This document shows, in pieces, positions 1 through 12,151 of a DNA stretch of 64,000 bases. Under the pieces are notes generated by a model. It worked only from the letters and a program-made list of their open reading frames with translations. It ran no database searches and was not told the DNA's origin. Position numbers and translations under genes: made by a program. Each line of letters begins with the position of its first letter. Position 1 is the first letter of the stretch. Source of the DNA: Lanius collurio (lineage: Eukaryota; Chordata; Aves; Passeriformes; Laniidae); assembly GCA_020086605.1 (NCBI GenBank), contig JACBWW010000004.1:38727230-38791229 (forward strand), in the 5' to 3' direction.

Positions 1-1268
1 ACTGATATAATTTCTGCTAGGGTTTAAACAGATACACATGACACTGATCAATCCTTCTAAGAGGCCTATCCTTTAATGTTAACATTTAAGTGTGAAAAAA
101 AAATTAAACTAACCTGTCTTCAATGCTGCAACACAAGCCTGATGCTTTATAAAGACTGCAAAGCATTGAATACTTCACACAGATACTTTTAATTCTTTAG
201 AAAGTGAGAGAAGCTCCCTGGCTTAAAGCAAAACTATACATGGAGATTTATACAGCACAGTTATTAAAGCCCCATTATTTTAAAGGGATTGATTACTGGG
301 GTAAAAGAAGAGGAATCAAGTTAAAAAAGCAAGAGCATTTAACAACACATTGTATCTCTAGTCAGGTAATTTGAAAGAAGTTCTTCTATTTTCCTTCTGC
401 TCCATAAGCAAAGCTAATGTAGTCTTAGAAGTGTCCTGGGAAAGGTAAGCTTCTTATAAATTCTGTCTAAGTGTAATGAAAATCTCTGTAAAGTACACAC
501 ATATAGAAACCACATTCGCTACAAGAAAAACAGTAACATCTCAGAAATTTCTCAGCTGCTCTAGAATCACATGAAATTTTACTTTTTTCACTCTCAACTG
601 GATTTCAAATCACAGCATTATGCTACAGCATAATTTTGCTGTCTGGTTAACACATGTAGCCTAGAAAGTTTCATGTTATGGCTGAGTAACATTAAATCTT
701 ATTTAATGCTAAAAAAAAGATGAAATCTCAGATGATAACCAGATCAGACATTTTTGGCTGTCTAGAACTAGAAGTTTTAACTTAAAAACATCAATTAGCA
801 AATTATTTTAGCCTATTTTTGAGAAAGTTATTATTAAAGTTCATAGAGTTAAGAACTGCATTTTGATTGGAGAGAACAAAAATCACAGGATACAGTCAAC
901 AATTTTGAAATGAAAGGAACTAGGTTTGATGGCAGTGAAGGTCAACTTATAGCATTGGACCAGTGTGCTGAAGCAGTATGTGCAGGATCCCTAAAAATCA
1001 GAGGATCACTCTAACACTGGAAGAATCGTAAGTCAAGTCCATCTCAATTTAATAAAATTGTAATAAAATTGGACACTGAAGAACACTAAAGACCTGAAAC
1101 AAGAAAGCCTGTGTGTTTTTCCCAACAAGATCTAAATGAGGAAAGTGGCAGCAGCTTTGCTCCTTCCCTAACACACACTACAGAACCCAGCAGTAACACC
1201 AGTTAGCCAAGGCCTGTGATACAAAGCATGCTAAGGCCACAGCGATGGTCACTCAGATGGTCACTTAC
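1..1268 (-). other. LDLRAD3: LDLRAD3 intron 2, 5' part (partial)
   Basis: On the minus strand this block follows the splice donor of the LDLRAD3 exon (GTAAGTGA, complement of 1261-1268), so it is the beginning of the next intron and runs off the window. It is AT-rich. I see no second LDL-A exon, no LINE or LTR and no other gene in it. Confidence 0.75.
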
Positions 1269-1415
1269 GGCATTCCTTCTCATCACTGTCATCAAAGCAG
1301 TCGGGCAGCCCATCACACTGCCAGGCCCCTGGGATACAGCGTCCATTGCTGCACATGAAGTTTCCAGGAATGTTGCATTCATTCGTGAAGTTATTCCCAG
1401 GCAACAGTTGGCTGT
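1269..1415 (-). CDS. LDLRAD3: LDLRAD3 exon 2: first LDL-receptor class A repeat
   Basis: This internal exon of low density lipoprotein receptor class A domain containing 3 is 147 bp long. It is bounded by an acceptor (TTTGTCACAG, AG at 1417-1416) and a donor (GTAAGTGA from 1268). It carries two bases of a split codon, 48 full codons and one base (phase 1 in, phase 1 out). The translation starts [13 protein letters not shown] and has six cysteines in LDL-A spacing, then the calcium-binding signature [20 protein letters not shown] gives an N-glycosylation sequon. It matches the mature N-terminus of vertebrate LDLRAD3 nearly residue for residue, as I remember it. The family is a single-pass plasma-membrane protein with three LDL-A repeats and a cytoplasmic tail with PPxY motifs that bind Nedd4-type ubiquitin ligases; it has been linked to APP processing and is a known host receptor for an alphavirus. 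Exon 1 (signal peptide) and exons 3 onward are not visible. Other open frames across this exon are shadows. Confidence 0.96.
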
Positions 1416-4400
1416 CTGTGACAAATGAAAGAGAGGTAAGTTTACTGAGGATTTAACAAAGGCAGCAAAAGCTGTCACTGAGCGAGCTGCTTATCAGTGG
1501 TTGAATGAAGATGAAACAAATGGACCCTGACCCTGTTTTTTTTGTCATTATCCTACCGGTATCCTGAACATGGTACTTGGTAGCACTTTCTTTTTCCTCA
1601 ATTCCCATTTCATCTGTTCTCCATTCTCACATTCGATTTTTCAGATTTCCTCTTGCTATTTTCTTTCTAGGAACACACATGCAGCCTCTATGTATACTCA
1701 GGTCAAAGCAATGTTTGTTTAAAAAAATTCTCTCCTCTTCACAAACAGGTAAGGCTACATCCTCCCATGAACTCAAGTTTTATCCTCCCATGCTTTAGTC
1801 AGATCAGTACTTAGCTTGCAGAATACTTTGTTGTTGTTATTGTTAGCCAAGGGCGATGCACAACGTAACACACTGACATTCATACTAGGTTTTCAATTAA
1901 GTTTTAAGCACAGTGCTGCTGATCAAAGTTAGAATTGAGCTTCTTGGTGTTCATACAGTCCCCTAAGCATACATCTGTCCACAGGCTAGTAAGGCAGCTG
2001 GCACAGTCTGCCAAGTAGAGGGGGAACAGTAGCAGGATACTGGAGATCAAGAGAACAGTGAGAAAAAAACCCTAAAACTTTGCCTTCAAGGTTAAACACA
2101 GTGCTACTCAGTCATTTTAATCTACTATTTTTCTCACTTTGTGCATTGTTTTTTGGAATGGAGATATCACAGAAACACAAACTTCAGTGAAGAAAGGATA
2201 ATGACACTCAAAGGCTTTAATAAGCATAAAAATGGCATGACCTGTCACAGAGCTGGGGGGGGAAGACAAGGCAGAGAGTGAGAAAAATAATATCCTTCTC
2301 CTTGTCTTCTTGACATAGTCCAGCCTAGTCCCAGGCAACATGCACTTGAGTAGGCAAAAATCCCAGAAATACAAACCTTCCCAGGTAAGAATGAAGGGTG
2401 TCACAAAAACATCCCCCCTGCCAACCTGCATCCCTTCATGGTTCAGAACCAGGAAGAAAAAACTAAGCTGACACAAAGCTTAACCATTTACCTATCATTT
2501 ATCTGTTTTGACAATGTGCACACTATTTTTGGAACTCTGGGGGAAGTTTATGGAACTGCAAAGCTGTAGTTGGTTTCCCCCACTGCCCAATCCCTATACT
2601 ATGTTGCTTCTGGTTGCTCTTGGAGTCCAACTCTTTCCTCTCCAAGAAAGGCCTGAACACCAAGGGCAAGGAAAAGCATTATAAACACAACATGGTGAGC
2701 ACCTCATTCTTCAGTGCTGCACAGGGCACAGATCACAACTGCCAGGATAAGTTTCAGATAAGACCTTTTTCCTAGATCCTTCCTGAAGTCCTAGGGAGGA
2801 ATCTGCTTACTACAGGCATCTTTGGAGAACACATCTACCAAAATAATAAGCTTTATAGCATGATTAGTGCATGAGGCTTTTCAGAAACTCCTGAATCAGC
2901 CAGACATAGATGGTTCCCTTCCTCCCCCACAACATATCAAAATGCTCCATCCATGACACAGACAAAACTGCTATGTTTCACGTAACTATTTCAAAAGACA
3001 CAAGAGGAATGCTTCAGGGAGGCAGTCTCTTTAAGCCTATGTCTGTCGCAAACAATGTATTTCCTTTCAAATGTTATTTCTTGCAAATGGCTGACTTTCC
3101 TGGGGATATTTCAAGAATCTGCCAGCACAGAGCAGATACCTTAATGGAAATTTGCCATGAGCTGTTAAAAGATAATGTAGTTCAGAAAAAAAAAGGTGGA
3201 AATAAGGTCTTCTGAGGCAATGGGGCAATCGGAGACACTGTCCACACACCCAGAGCCACCTGTAACTCTCTTGCTATAGCACCTTAAAGAAAGAGAGTGA
3301 CAGCCACCAAAAAGCATGCCTAGGCATGTAGCTGGGAATTAGACATCTTTTAGGAGTGTCATTCAAATCTCAGTTTCATTACCTGCATCATTGTTCTTCC
3401 CACAGAGAAACAGCAGGTTTGCTCTCTACACTGCTACAGCCTACAGCACGCTGGAACAAGCTCAACACTCAGGCAGGACCCTGACTGCTCCCGGCAGATC
3501 CTGAGGAAATGCTACACCCAACTTTGTCTCATGCCTGAGTCCCTGAATTTAAATGAGCATGGCAACAATTTATCCTTGGCTATTCCTGCCATGAAGCACC
3601 GAACAGATACTAAGCACCCCCAGGCTAGTGCAGCCTTACAGCATCACTGTTAACTGAGTTCTGCACTTCCATGTTCAACCAGCGAGGGCTTTGTTGTTGT
3701 TTAAGGCGTTTTTCCCCCTTACAACAGTAATTGAACACATTCAGATTAGTCTTTGTATCACTGACCTGTACCTGCTAAGTAATGACCAAATGAAAATCAC
3801 CACACTCAGAGAGCAGCATTTACACAACCTTTTTATTAGCAAACAACTCCCAGTGCAGGAGTTGTTTGCTAATAAAACAACTCTGGAGGAAATCTACCAC
3901 AGTATTGCAAAATTACAGGATGCCACTGTCAGATCAAGATACGAAAGAGATACCTCGGTATTCTTTGCAATGCAGAAGTTCAGTCACTATACCATGTACT
4001 CAAGTTAGTTATAAAGCATGTAAGAGCTTCAACAGTAGACTCTAACTCCCTTCGCCATAGTCCCCCCAAAAGCAGCTTTCAGGTCAGTATGGTACTACTG
4101 GAAGACTTTCCTGGTAATATTCATAACTTTCATTAGAATTTACAAGTTCTCAGATATTACAAAACTGGAATGCCCTGGCTAGGAATAAATCTCTGCTATA
4201 AAACAGAGCTTATTCAAGCTTAACAAGAGAACTAGAAATTACCAAGGCTTTTGCTCTTTCAGAACCTAAGCAACTAAGGCAGTACATTTAGGCTGCAACA
4301 ACAAAGAGGTGCCAATCTCATGGCATCTCTCTCCACTGCTCTATGCTACCTTCTTATCTAACCTCGTATCTGTATCTCTCATCCAGCCTGCTCCCCTTCT

Positions 4401-7400
4401 ACATGGAAGTAATACTTATTCAAAATGAAAAGTCCTTCTGTGAACATTGAAGTGAGACTTCTTCTCAACGTGGGCAAGTTGCTAGCTAAGAACCAACAGT
4501 AGGTCTCACAGCTACCTGCCCCAGATACAGAACTGCCTTTTCCCCATGAAGCATCATGGTGTTCCCAAGAGAAAACATAACAACTGGATTCACCTCAAGC
4601 ACTGTAACATCTCCTGGGCAGAATAACCAAAGCTCAGCTCCTGTCAGATCGACTGTTGTTATCTTGCCTGAAAAGCTTTAGCCATGATCTCCACACTCCT
4701 TTAACGAAAAAATTTAGACCAAGCTAACTAATTGTAGAAACTTTTAGAGTTCCAAAAAGCACGAATAAGAACCAACCTCCCTAAAAAAGCACTATCACGT
4801 CCCTGTTCCTTTCAACAACTCCTTTAAATAAATTCCATACTTCTACCCTATTAGATTGAAGCAACATTCCAGGAATAGGTATCAAATTTTGTTACCCAGT
4901 GAGTTGTTTACAGGATTTCCTTTGTAATACAATAACCTTAACCTCAATATTCTTTTAAAGCAAGGATGTATTAACTCTTTCACCAAACAAACAAAAGATA
5001 GTGACAGATCAAGATACTTGCAGACAGCCCTACCCAAGCTTTGCTCTGGAATGGGACCACGGGAACTCTGACTCAATCCAGTTTCAAAGCAACCAACACT
5101 TCTCTTAAAACATGACCTTCATCAGCTCCTAGGAGAGTTGCATGTTACAGAGAGCAATTTGAGACTCACAGCCAATGCATCTAGAAACTTGTTTCATGTA
5201 TTACTCCATGCCCAAAAAATCCAATGGTGGATAAAAACTGTCAAAACAATGGCACATGTGGAACTGTTTTAAATGGTATTACTCCTCCTGCTTCCCTCAC
5301 ACTTTGCAAGTCCCTCCTAATGGATTTTAAAAAACCCTTAAAGAAATCCTCAGTGCAGTCCTCAGCTTCCAGCCCTCAGGAATGCAACGTTCCTGCCCAC
5401 TCAGCACACAGCCCAATGCAGGACTGCGCACACACAAGAAGAGACACGCTCAAGACAGACACGGAAAGGACCAAACCACATCCTCATGTCCGTTTTCTAA
5501 CAGGGTCCATAAAGATGTCAGGTTTTGTGTAGCCAACTTGCTGCACTGTCTGTTGGCAGGGGCAGAAACTCCTTCAATCTGGCAGAGCTGGCATTCCAAC
5601 AGTTGACATACTTACCCTACAGCCTCTTTGATTAGTTTTGAATTCAACCCAAATAGGAGCTACACGGATGTGTTCAGTTAAGTAAAGGGGGAAGGAAAAA
5701 AGGGGAAAGTAGTCCATTTTCACTGCAACACATTGCTCACTTTAAGCAGCATACCATCTGCGCTGAATGTAAAAAAATGGACTCATGTTTCACTCTGAAA
5801 GGGACTGAGTAAGGAAAATCAATCTGTTTTAGCAGTCACTTCCAAAAATGTTGGTATCTAAATATTTAATATTTCCTGAAAAAGAATCAGGGAAAAATAA
5901 ATTAAAGGACAAGTCATACTGAGCAAGCACTTCACACTGTATCAAGAAAGCAAGTCAAGGATATCCTTCACAAAACCACCTTCACCTGAAAGCACTCCAG
6001 AGAATTGTGCACATTACAGAACAGATCATTACTGATCACACAGTTCCGTACCAGCAAGTATAATCAGTACGAACAGGCCATCAGCCTGGCCAAGGTTTTG
6101 AGGAAGAAATACAAGACACTTATGTGTTCATACTGCCCTCATGAACAATGCCAGTAACTCCAGCCTCTTGGCAAAAAGGATCTATCACCAAGGATGAAGC
6201 ATGAACTCTTTCTTCACTGCCAAACCTCTGGCATGTCTTTTTTGGGAATCATGGGATCTTCACTGGATACTTTCAATGGATTGCTGCTTAAAGTCTGTCA
6301 TATGTGAAGAGAATTATTTTGATCAGGCTGGTATGTAGCTGTGAGGCTGAATGGTTACTAATGATACTTTCCTGTCGCACTATACATACATTATACTCCA
6401 TACTCATTTTTAATTTCTGCTGAAACCCTTGCCAGGTATAAATTCATACCAGGTTTGATATAAACACATTAGAAATCTGTTTTAACTCTACTGAAATCTG
6501 CAAAATGTCATGAAAACAAAAGGAGAGAGACTACAGGTAGTCGGTAGCTGGAATTTGCAGCAAGATGGCATCAAAAAGACATACCCTTCAATACCTGTCA
6601 ATATTTGATCATCAGGAAAACACACCACAACTAAAAAAAAGCAAGCAATATTAGCAGACTTGAACAAGCACTTTTTGATCTTCCACTGTCATCTTAAAAG
6701 ACTACAAATAAGCAGTGTCAAGTGACTGGTAGGCTATTACAAGATTTGATTCCTCAGAGAACACAAAACTACTTCCAAACACTTACTTTCAGGTCCACTT
6801 GCTTCTGTAAATTTAGCCCTTCAGGACAGATATTTCTTTTCCTACTTCTTTATATTGACATGAAGCATCTGACTCATGCCATGTCTACTTCACAGAGATC
6901 TACTAATGCAGGTGATGCACTCAAAGGAGGAATTCAAAAGCTAAGCATGAAGAAAGTGCTTTGCTTATAAACTTCAGTTCTACATGTGCATGCACAAACT
7001 CCACTGGCAATAGAAGTATGTTGTCAGCAAGATAACATCAGTGGCATTAAGGCAGACTTGGCTTAACATTCACTGCCCTGAAACAGAAGGCAGAGATGAT
7101 TTGTGCTTATGGGAGAAAGTCAGGAGTCTCACAGCCACCCAGAGAGACTGTGGAACAAACTTGCTCAACCTCTTTACTGCACTTTACCCCTTGTTAAAAT
7201 GAAAACAAGGCTTTGAAGATGAAGGTGTCCATACTGAATTCAAGCATGTAGGGTATAAAAAGATTGCTCATTAACAGCACCAAAAAGGTAAGGAAAATAC
7301 ATCAAAGAAGATGAAGTGTACTTTCCATCTCTCAAATAAACACTTCTGGTATTACTCAAAAAGATGTTTGCAGCTGAAGGTTTGTAAGTGTATCATATAA

Positions 7401-8804
7401 ATCAGCATAAATGCCAGCCTTCAGTTTGATTTGCTTTCCTACACTCTGTTGCAAAGGTCCTTGCCAGAACAGAAGAAAAGCATGCCAGTGCATATTCAGG
7501 CTGGCTTTGAGAAGCAAAGAGTAAGACAAGCCCTCTCTTGCTCTGCAGTAAAACCTCTGACAACACCTAAGCCATCTGCCACAAGTAAAAGACACCTGCC
7601 ACTGATTATCTGACAACTCAAATCCCCTTGAACAGTTTTAATCCCTATCCTCATTTAAACTGCCTCATGTTTACAGTGCTTATGCTCTATTAGAAGTTAT
7701 GAGGGTTATTTGTAAAGGCAGATTGATAGTCCCATTGCAGTACAAGCGCTGAAAAACGTTTCTTCACTGAAGTAGCAGCTAAATTAGTGATTACTAAAGG
7801 AACTGATCATTGATCAGGTTCAACTTCTCCTCCTTCAGTTTTCCAACCACAATCCATGAGATGTAGTATTTTTAGGTAGCTGGCATTTTCAAGATTTAAA
7901 ATGGATCAGTCCTAGCCAGAAGATAAGGAACTCCTATGGTAACTTCAAATGAAAGGCTAAATATTATTGAGGGAAGTCAAAGACAATGGGAAAACCGTCT
8001 CAGAGCACTAAAATGAATAGCTTCTTTTAATTTAGACAGAAGAACTACTGTGATGAGGAATACCAACTACTATCCAATGCCCATCATTCACCCATTACTT
8101 CCTCACTGCAAAAGCTGCCTTTGTTGAACTGGAGATCAGTTAATCCATCAGGGTCCCCACTGTAAAAATAATACAATATGCATAGAACAGAGTATCTTCT
8201 TCTAAATATCTTACAGCAGTAGTTGAAGCAACCAGCACATTCCCTGTAGTAGGTGGCTGCATTTCAGCACTTAGCCATGCAAGCACCTAAATTAAACATA
8301 ATCTTCTAAATCATTCCTTAATAAACAACCATTTGCTTTTTCCTTGCAACAACATGTGCAGGAAGTGAGCCAAGGTGAACAGGCTTGCTTTAATCCCGCA
8401 GCCTTTGTGGCTCGATTCTATATTTGGGGGACAGGGCATTTCACTAAAGCTTCCACATTTGCTTGTCTCAGCAGCAGTGCAGCTGCTTGAATACACACCA
8501 AAAATACATCCCACAGCTCTGCAGGCTCTCACCACACTTAGTGTGGTGGCAGGGAAACAGGCTATGGGCCATTAACAGTGCAGAGTGAACACAGCTCCAA
8601 ACTAGTAGAGTTTAAACAGAAAAAGGAAGCAGAAACAAGGAGGAAGGAATACTTTAGATTACTGAACTAATGCACCTCGAAAGAGAAGCATTCCCCAGCA
8701 AGAAGGTCAAACGGAGATTTTATATTGTTCTTATCCAAGATAATGCTTTCCACACCGCTTCCTTAAAGAAGCGGCAAAGATAAAAACATTTTATTTTTAA
8801 TACC
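1416..8804 (-). other. LDLRAD3: LDLRAD3 intron 1, 3' part; no gene seen
   Basis: AT-rich intronic DNA upstream of the exon on the minus strand. I find no convincing exon, RNA gene or transposon copy. The only notable structure is the perfect hairpin at 3831-3877. Short open frames are the length expected by chance. Assignment as intron assumes that exon 1 lies at or beyond the CpG island near 35.5 kb. Confidence 0.65.
3831..3877. repeat. Perfect inverted repeat, 20-bp stem and 7-nt loop
   Basis: The left arm TTTTATTAGCAAACAACTCC (3831-3850) is the exact reverse complement of 3858-3877. The arms are separated by CAGTGCA. There are no mismatches in 20 bp, but the pairing stops at the ends (T at 3830, C at 3878). 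The stem is shorter than a usual pre-microRNA. The right arm contains AATAAA on the plus strand. Confidence 0.95.
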
Positions 8805-9552
8805 TTTGAAGGACACCAACTGTGTGAAGTCCAACAAAGGCAAGTGCTGGATTCTGTACCTGGGACAGGGCAACACCGGTTGTGTGTGTGGATTAGGGAA
8901 TGAGAGGCTGTAGAGCAGTGCTGTGGAAAGAGACCTGGGGGTCCTGGTCACTGGCAAGTTGAATCTGAGTCAGCAGTGCCCTGGCAGCCAGGAGGGCCAG
9001 CCCTGTCCTGGGGGGCATCAGGCACAGCATCACCAGCCAGGCAAGGGAGGGGATTGTCCTGCTCTGCTCTGCTCTGGGGCAGCCTCACCTCGAGTGCTAT
9101 TAGAGACTGTCCCAAAGAGGGTCACTGGGATAATGAAGGATCTGAAGGGGAAGCTGTATGAGAAGCAGCTGAGGTCACTTGGTCTGTTCAGCCTGGAGAA
9201 GAAGAGACTGAGGTGAGACCTTTGTGCTCTACACCTTACCATGAGAGGAAGAGGAGGGACAGACACTGATCTATTTGCTCTGATGACCAGTGACAGGACC
9301 TGAGGGAATGGCCTGAAGCTGTGTCAGGGCAGGTTTAGGTTGGTTATTAGACAAAGGCTCTTCACCCAGAGGGTGGCTGGGCACTGGAACAGGTTCCCCA
9401 GGGAAGTTGTCACAGCACCAGCCTGACAGAGTTCAAGAAGTGTTTGGACAATGCTCTTGGGCACATGCTGTGACTCTTGGGGTGGCCTGTGCAGGGCCAG
9501 GACTTAAACCTGATGGTCCCTTCCAACACAGCATGTTCTATGATTCTATGGC
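8805..9552 (+). mobile_element. CR1 LINE fragment, sense, with 3' tail
   Basis: Chicken-repeat-1 retrotransposon, 5'-truncated as is usual. The block contains decayed pieces of the reverse-transcriptase C-terminus: ERDLGVLVTGKLNLSQQ near 8925-8975 and LRSLGLFSLEKKRLR near 9170-9216. The standard 3' region follows (gggcactggaacaggttccc, then cctgatggtcccttccaaca), ending in TCTATGATTCTATG at about 9536-9549. Frameshifts and stops make it inactive. The 5' edge is approximate. Confidence 0.93.
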
Positions 9553-11824
9553 ATGCTGCTATAACACCACCCTAAAGAAAAACATTATTTTTCTCTTCAC
9601 AAAAACAAATTACTAAAGGATTTATGCACAATAAGGCAGAAGACCTACAACAAATCCTGGGACAGAATTTAGATTTCGTTATTCCTGTCTTTCATTCAAC
9701 AATAAACTTGTAATTACCTGCCATTGGTTTTTGTATCAAACAGATGTATCTAAGAGAAATTAATTGGGGAGCAAGGTAAACAAGGAGATAATAAGCTCAT
9801 GTGATCCATCATATTACTCCAATTTCTCAAAAAACAGGCCAAGCTAACATTCTGCCCAGAGAATACTGAGATCATGCCTCAAATGCGACAGTGGTAAGAC
9901 TTTGATTCATTTGGCATCAAATTTAAAGGAGTAACAAACAGCAACAGAAGTGATGAAAAAACCCCCTTTCATTTAACAAGAACCACTGTGGGTATTTTAT
10001 TGTTTTTCTAACAATTGCAGGGGCTAAATTTTAAAGATTTAAATTTCCTCACATGTTATTCTATGTCAATAAAAAGCCTATCTACCACAATTAAGTTGAA
10101 GTTTCCCAATCACTGAAACGGAATATTTACTTTCAAAGATCAAAAGCTTTTAATTGCCCTTTGAGACTTGTTTCTGCAAGGACTTTTTTGCACTGTGCAG
10201 ATGCAAGGGGTCATAAAAGGCTGCTGTTAACCACATTTTCTTGCTTAAAAACATGTATTGAATTACCTGCATTTCAGGGCCTTCAGAGAGGATGGTTAGC
10301 TGTGCAAACTGTGGGATCTTCAGCCTTAGTAGCTGGGCAAATTCATTTAGGCTTTACACATGATGTAAGAAAAATCCCACAGTTGTTCCGTCTGGAGAAA
10401 TCAACTGAATTCGCTATTAGGTTATTTCCCCACAGGCAAGTGGTACTTCAAGCTGTTCTGTTGTGTCACATGACAACCCCTTAGAGCGCTGCTCCAATGA
10501 CAAGTAATCAAAAGGACTGGCAGAAGTTAACTGTGAGGCTGTAAAAGTGTTAATCTCTGAAAAAAAACAACTCCATCATGATGTCAGTTGCTCTAGGAGC
10601 AGTGGTTAAAGTATGCTCTAACTCATAGACATAAAAACCACCACAGTCCTTTGGAGTTGGTAGCTGATACTGGACACACTCCCTGCTCTTTTATATCCCA
10701 GCATACCAAAACAACAATGTCCAAATATGCAGCAGTACAAAAACATAGAAGGGGAGAAAAAATGCTTCAGCAGGATGCTAATGAAGTATCATCATGCCCC
10801 TCCTCCAATCAATAGTAACTCAGCACTTTTAAGAATATTTAATATTTCTGTAGTCTTAGGTCTCACCACACAGATCAGACATAGAATCAACCTTTGCAAG
10901 TGAATGTAGTTTAGGCAAGAGCTATGTGTTACAGGAAAAAAAAAAAAGAAAACAACCAAAAAAACTATAAACAGATATTAACTGGTCAGCAAAAGAATGT
11001 TTCAGCCAGCGAGGAAAAAAACACCCAACCATAAAAAACAACAACCTCTGCACCTACAGAGATTCACAGTCCAAATCCATGCAATGATGGCGGTATGGAA
11101 TGGTATCACTGGTCAGGGGAAGAAGCCCTATGTCAAACTAACTGCTGCTCTCTGTACATGGCTGTGATTACCTAAAGGTGCATGTCCGCAACAGGATTTA
11201 ATCTGATCTAAACAGCCCCATCTTTCTTCTACCCTGGCTATAATTTCCTGTCTTGCTCTTACTATCCAGTTGCATAGACTCCAACAGGAGAGCAGCAAGC
11301 TTTAAAAAAAGCTAACCAAGAGCCTGCAGTTCTCAGTGCTGTCTGAGTCAACCCACCACAAAGTTTCAAGAGCTTATCCCATCACAGAAGAGAGAGATTA
11401 AGAACCCAACATGGACTGTAGCCTTTCTCAGGCTAAGTCAGGTAACCTAAAGCAAATACTTCTGCCATTTTCAACTGCAATAGACACCACTTAGTCTCAT
11501 AAAGTTGCTTGTCTTTAACAACTGTGCCACAATTGTTTCTTTAAGCACCTGAGTTTCGAAGAACACTAATTTCTTCTTGGTAGCTGTTTATCCAAGTCTT
11601 CCCCAGTAAGGAAAGCTGCATGTCAGAACCAGACATGCCACTCTGTGTCCCAGCAAACATATAAATGGTGACAGCTGGTTTCTCACACTGACATCTTACT
11701 GATGCTACAGGAGTCACTCTGGCAGTCACACTCCTATGACCAGACACTTTCACTGCTGGGACTGAAGCCCCTATACAGTGGGTAGCTACACTGACTCAAT
11801 GGGTGCCCTATTTGACTCCCTGCA

Positions 11825-12151
11825 CACCCCACACTCAGTCAGATAAGGTTTTCTTACCGGATTAACCCTGGTTTCCCATCGTAGAGTCCCAAATTTCTGG
11901 TTCCTTTAAGTCATTTAATCATGGTGCATAACACAAAACCAGCTTGATCTAGTGCCTCTGGAGAGGCAGCCTGAACAACAGAATCCTTGCGTTTTTCTGC
12001 CTTTTATACCCGAGTCCATGGCTCCTGCTACATGCCAGCGTCCGGTCACCTGGCCGGTGCCACAGGTCCCTGTGCCCTTTGCTGTGCAAAGGGTCAGCAC
12101 CAGGTCACAGCCCCCTCCTTGTTGGGGCCTCCCGACATTCCTCATGTGCAG
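11825..12151 (-). mobile_element. Possible antisense retroviral LTR
   Basis: Read on the minus strand this GC-richer island has an LTR-like order. A U3-like stretch starts TGTGTCCTGCACATGAGG near 12151. A TATA box, TATAAAAG, is at 12008-12001. About 90 bp further is an ATTAAA polyadenylation signal at 11919-11914, then a short U5-like stretch. TATA-to-poly(A) spacing is similar to the clear LTR at 43775-44422. Terminal dinucleotides and target duplication are not resolved, so the edges are guesses. It could instead be an unrelated GC-rich intronic element. Confidence 0.38.

Noticed and set aside
1203..1478. Minus and plus open frames covering the LDLRAD3 exon
   Set aside because: Both are in the wrong frame. 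The true reading frame is bounded by splice sites, not by start and stop codons.
8923..9216. Open frame with ERDLGVLVTGKLNLS and LGLFSLEKKRLR
   Set aside because: Decayed reverse-transcriptase end of the CR1 element, not a host gene.
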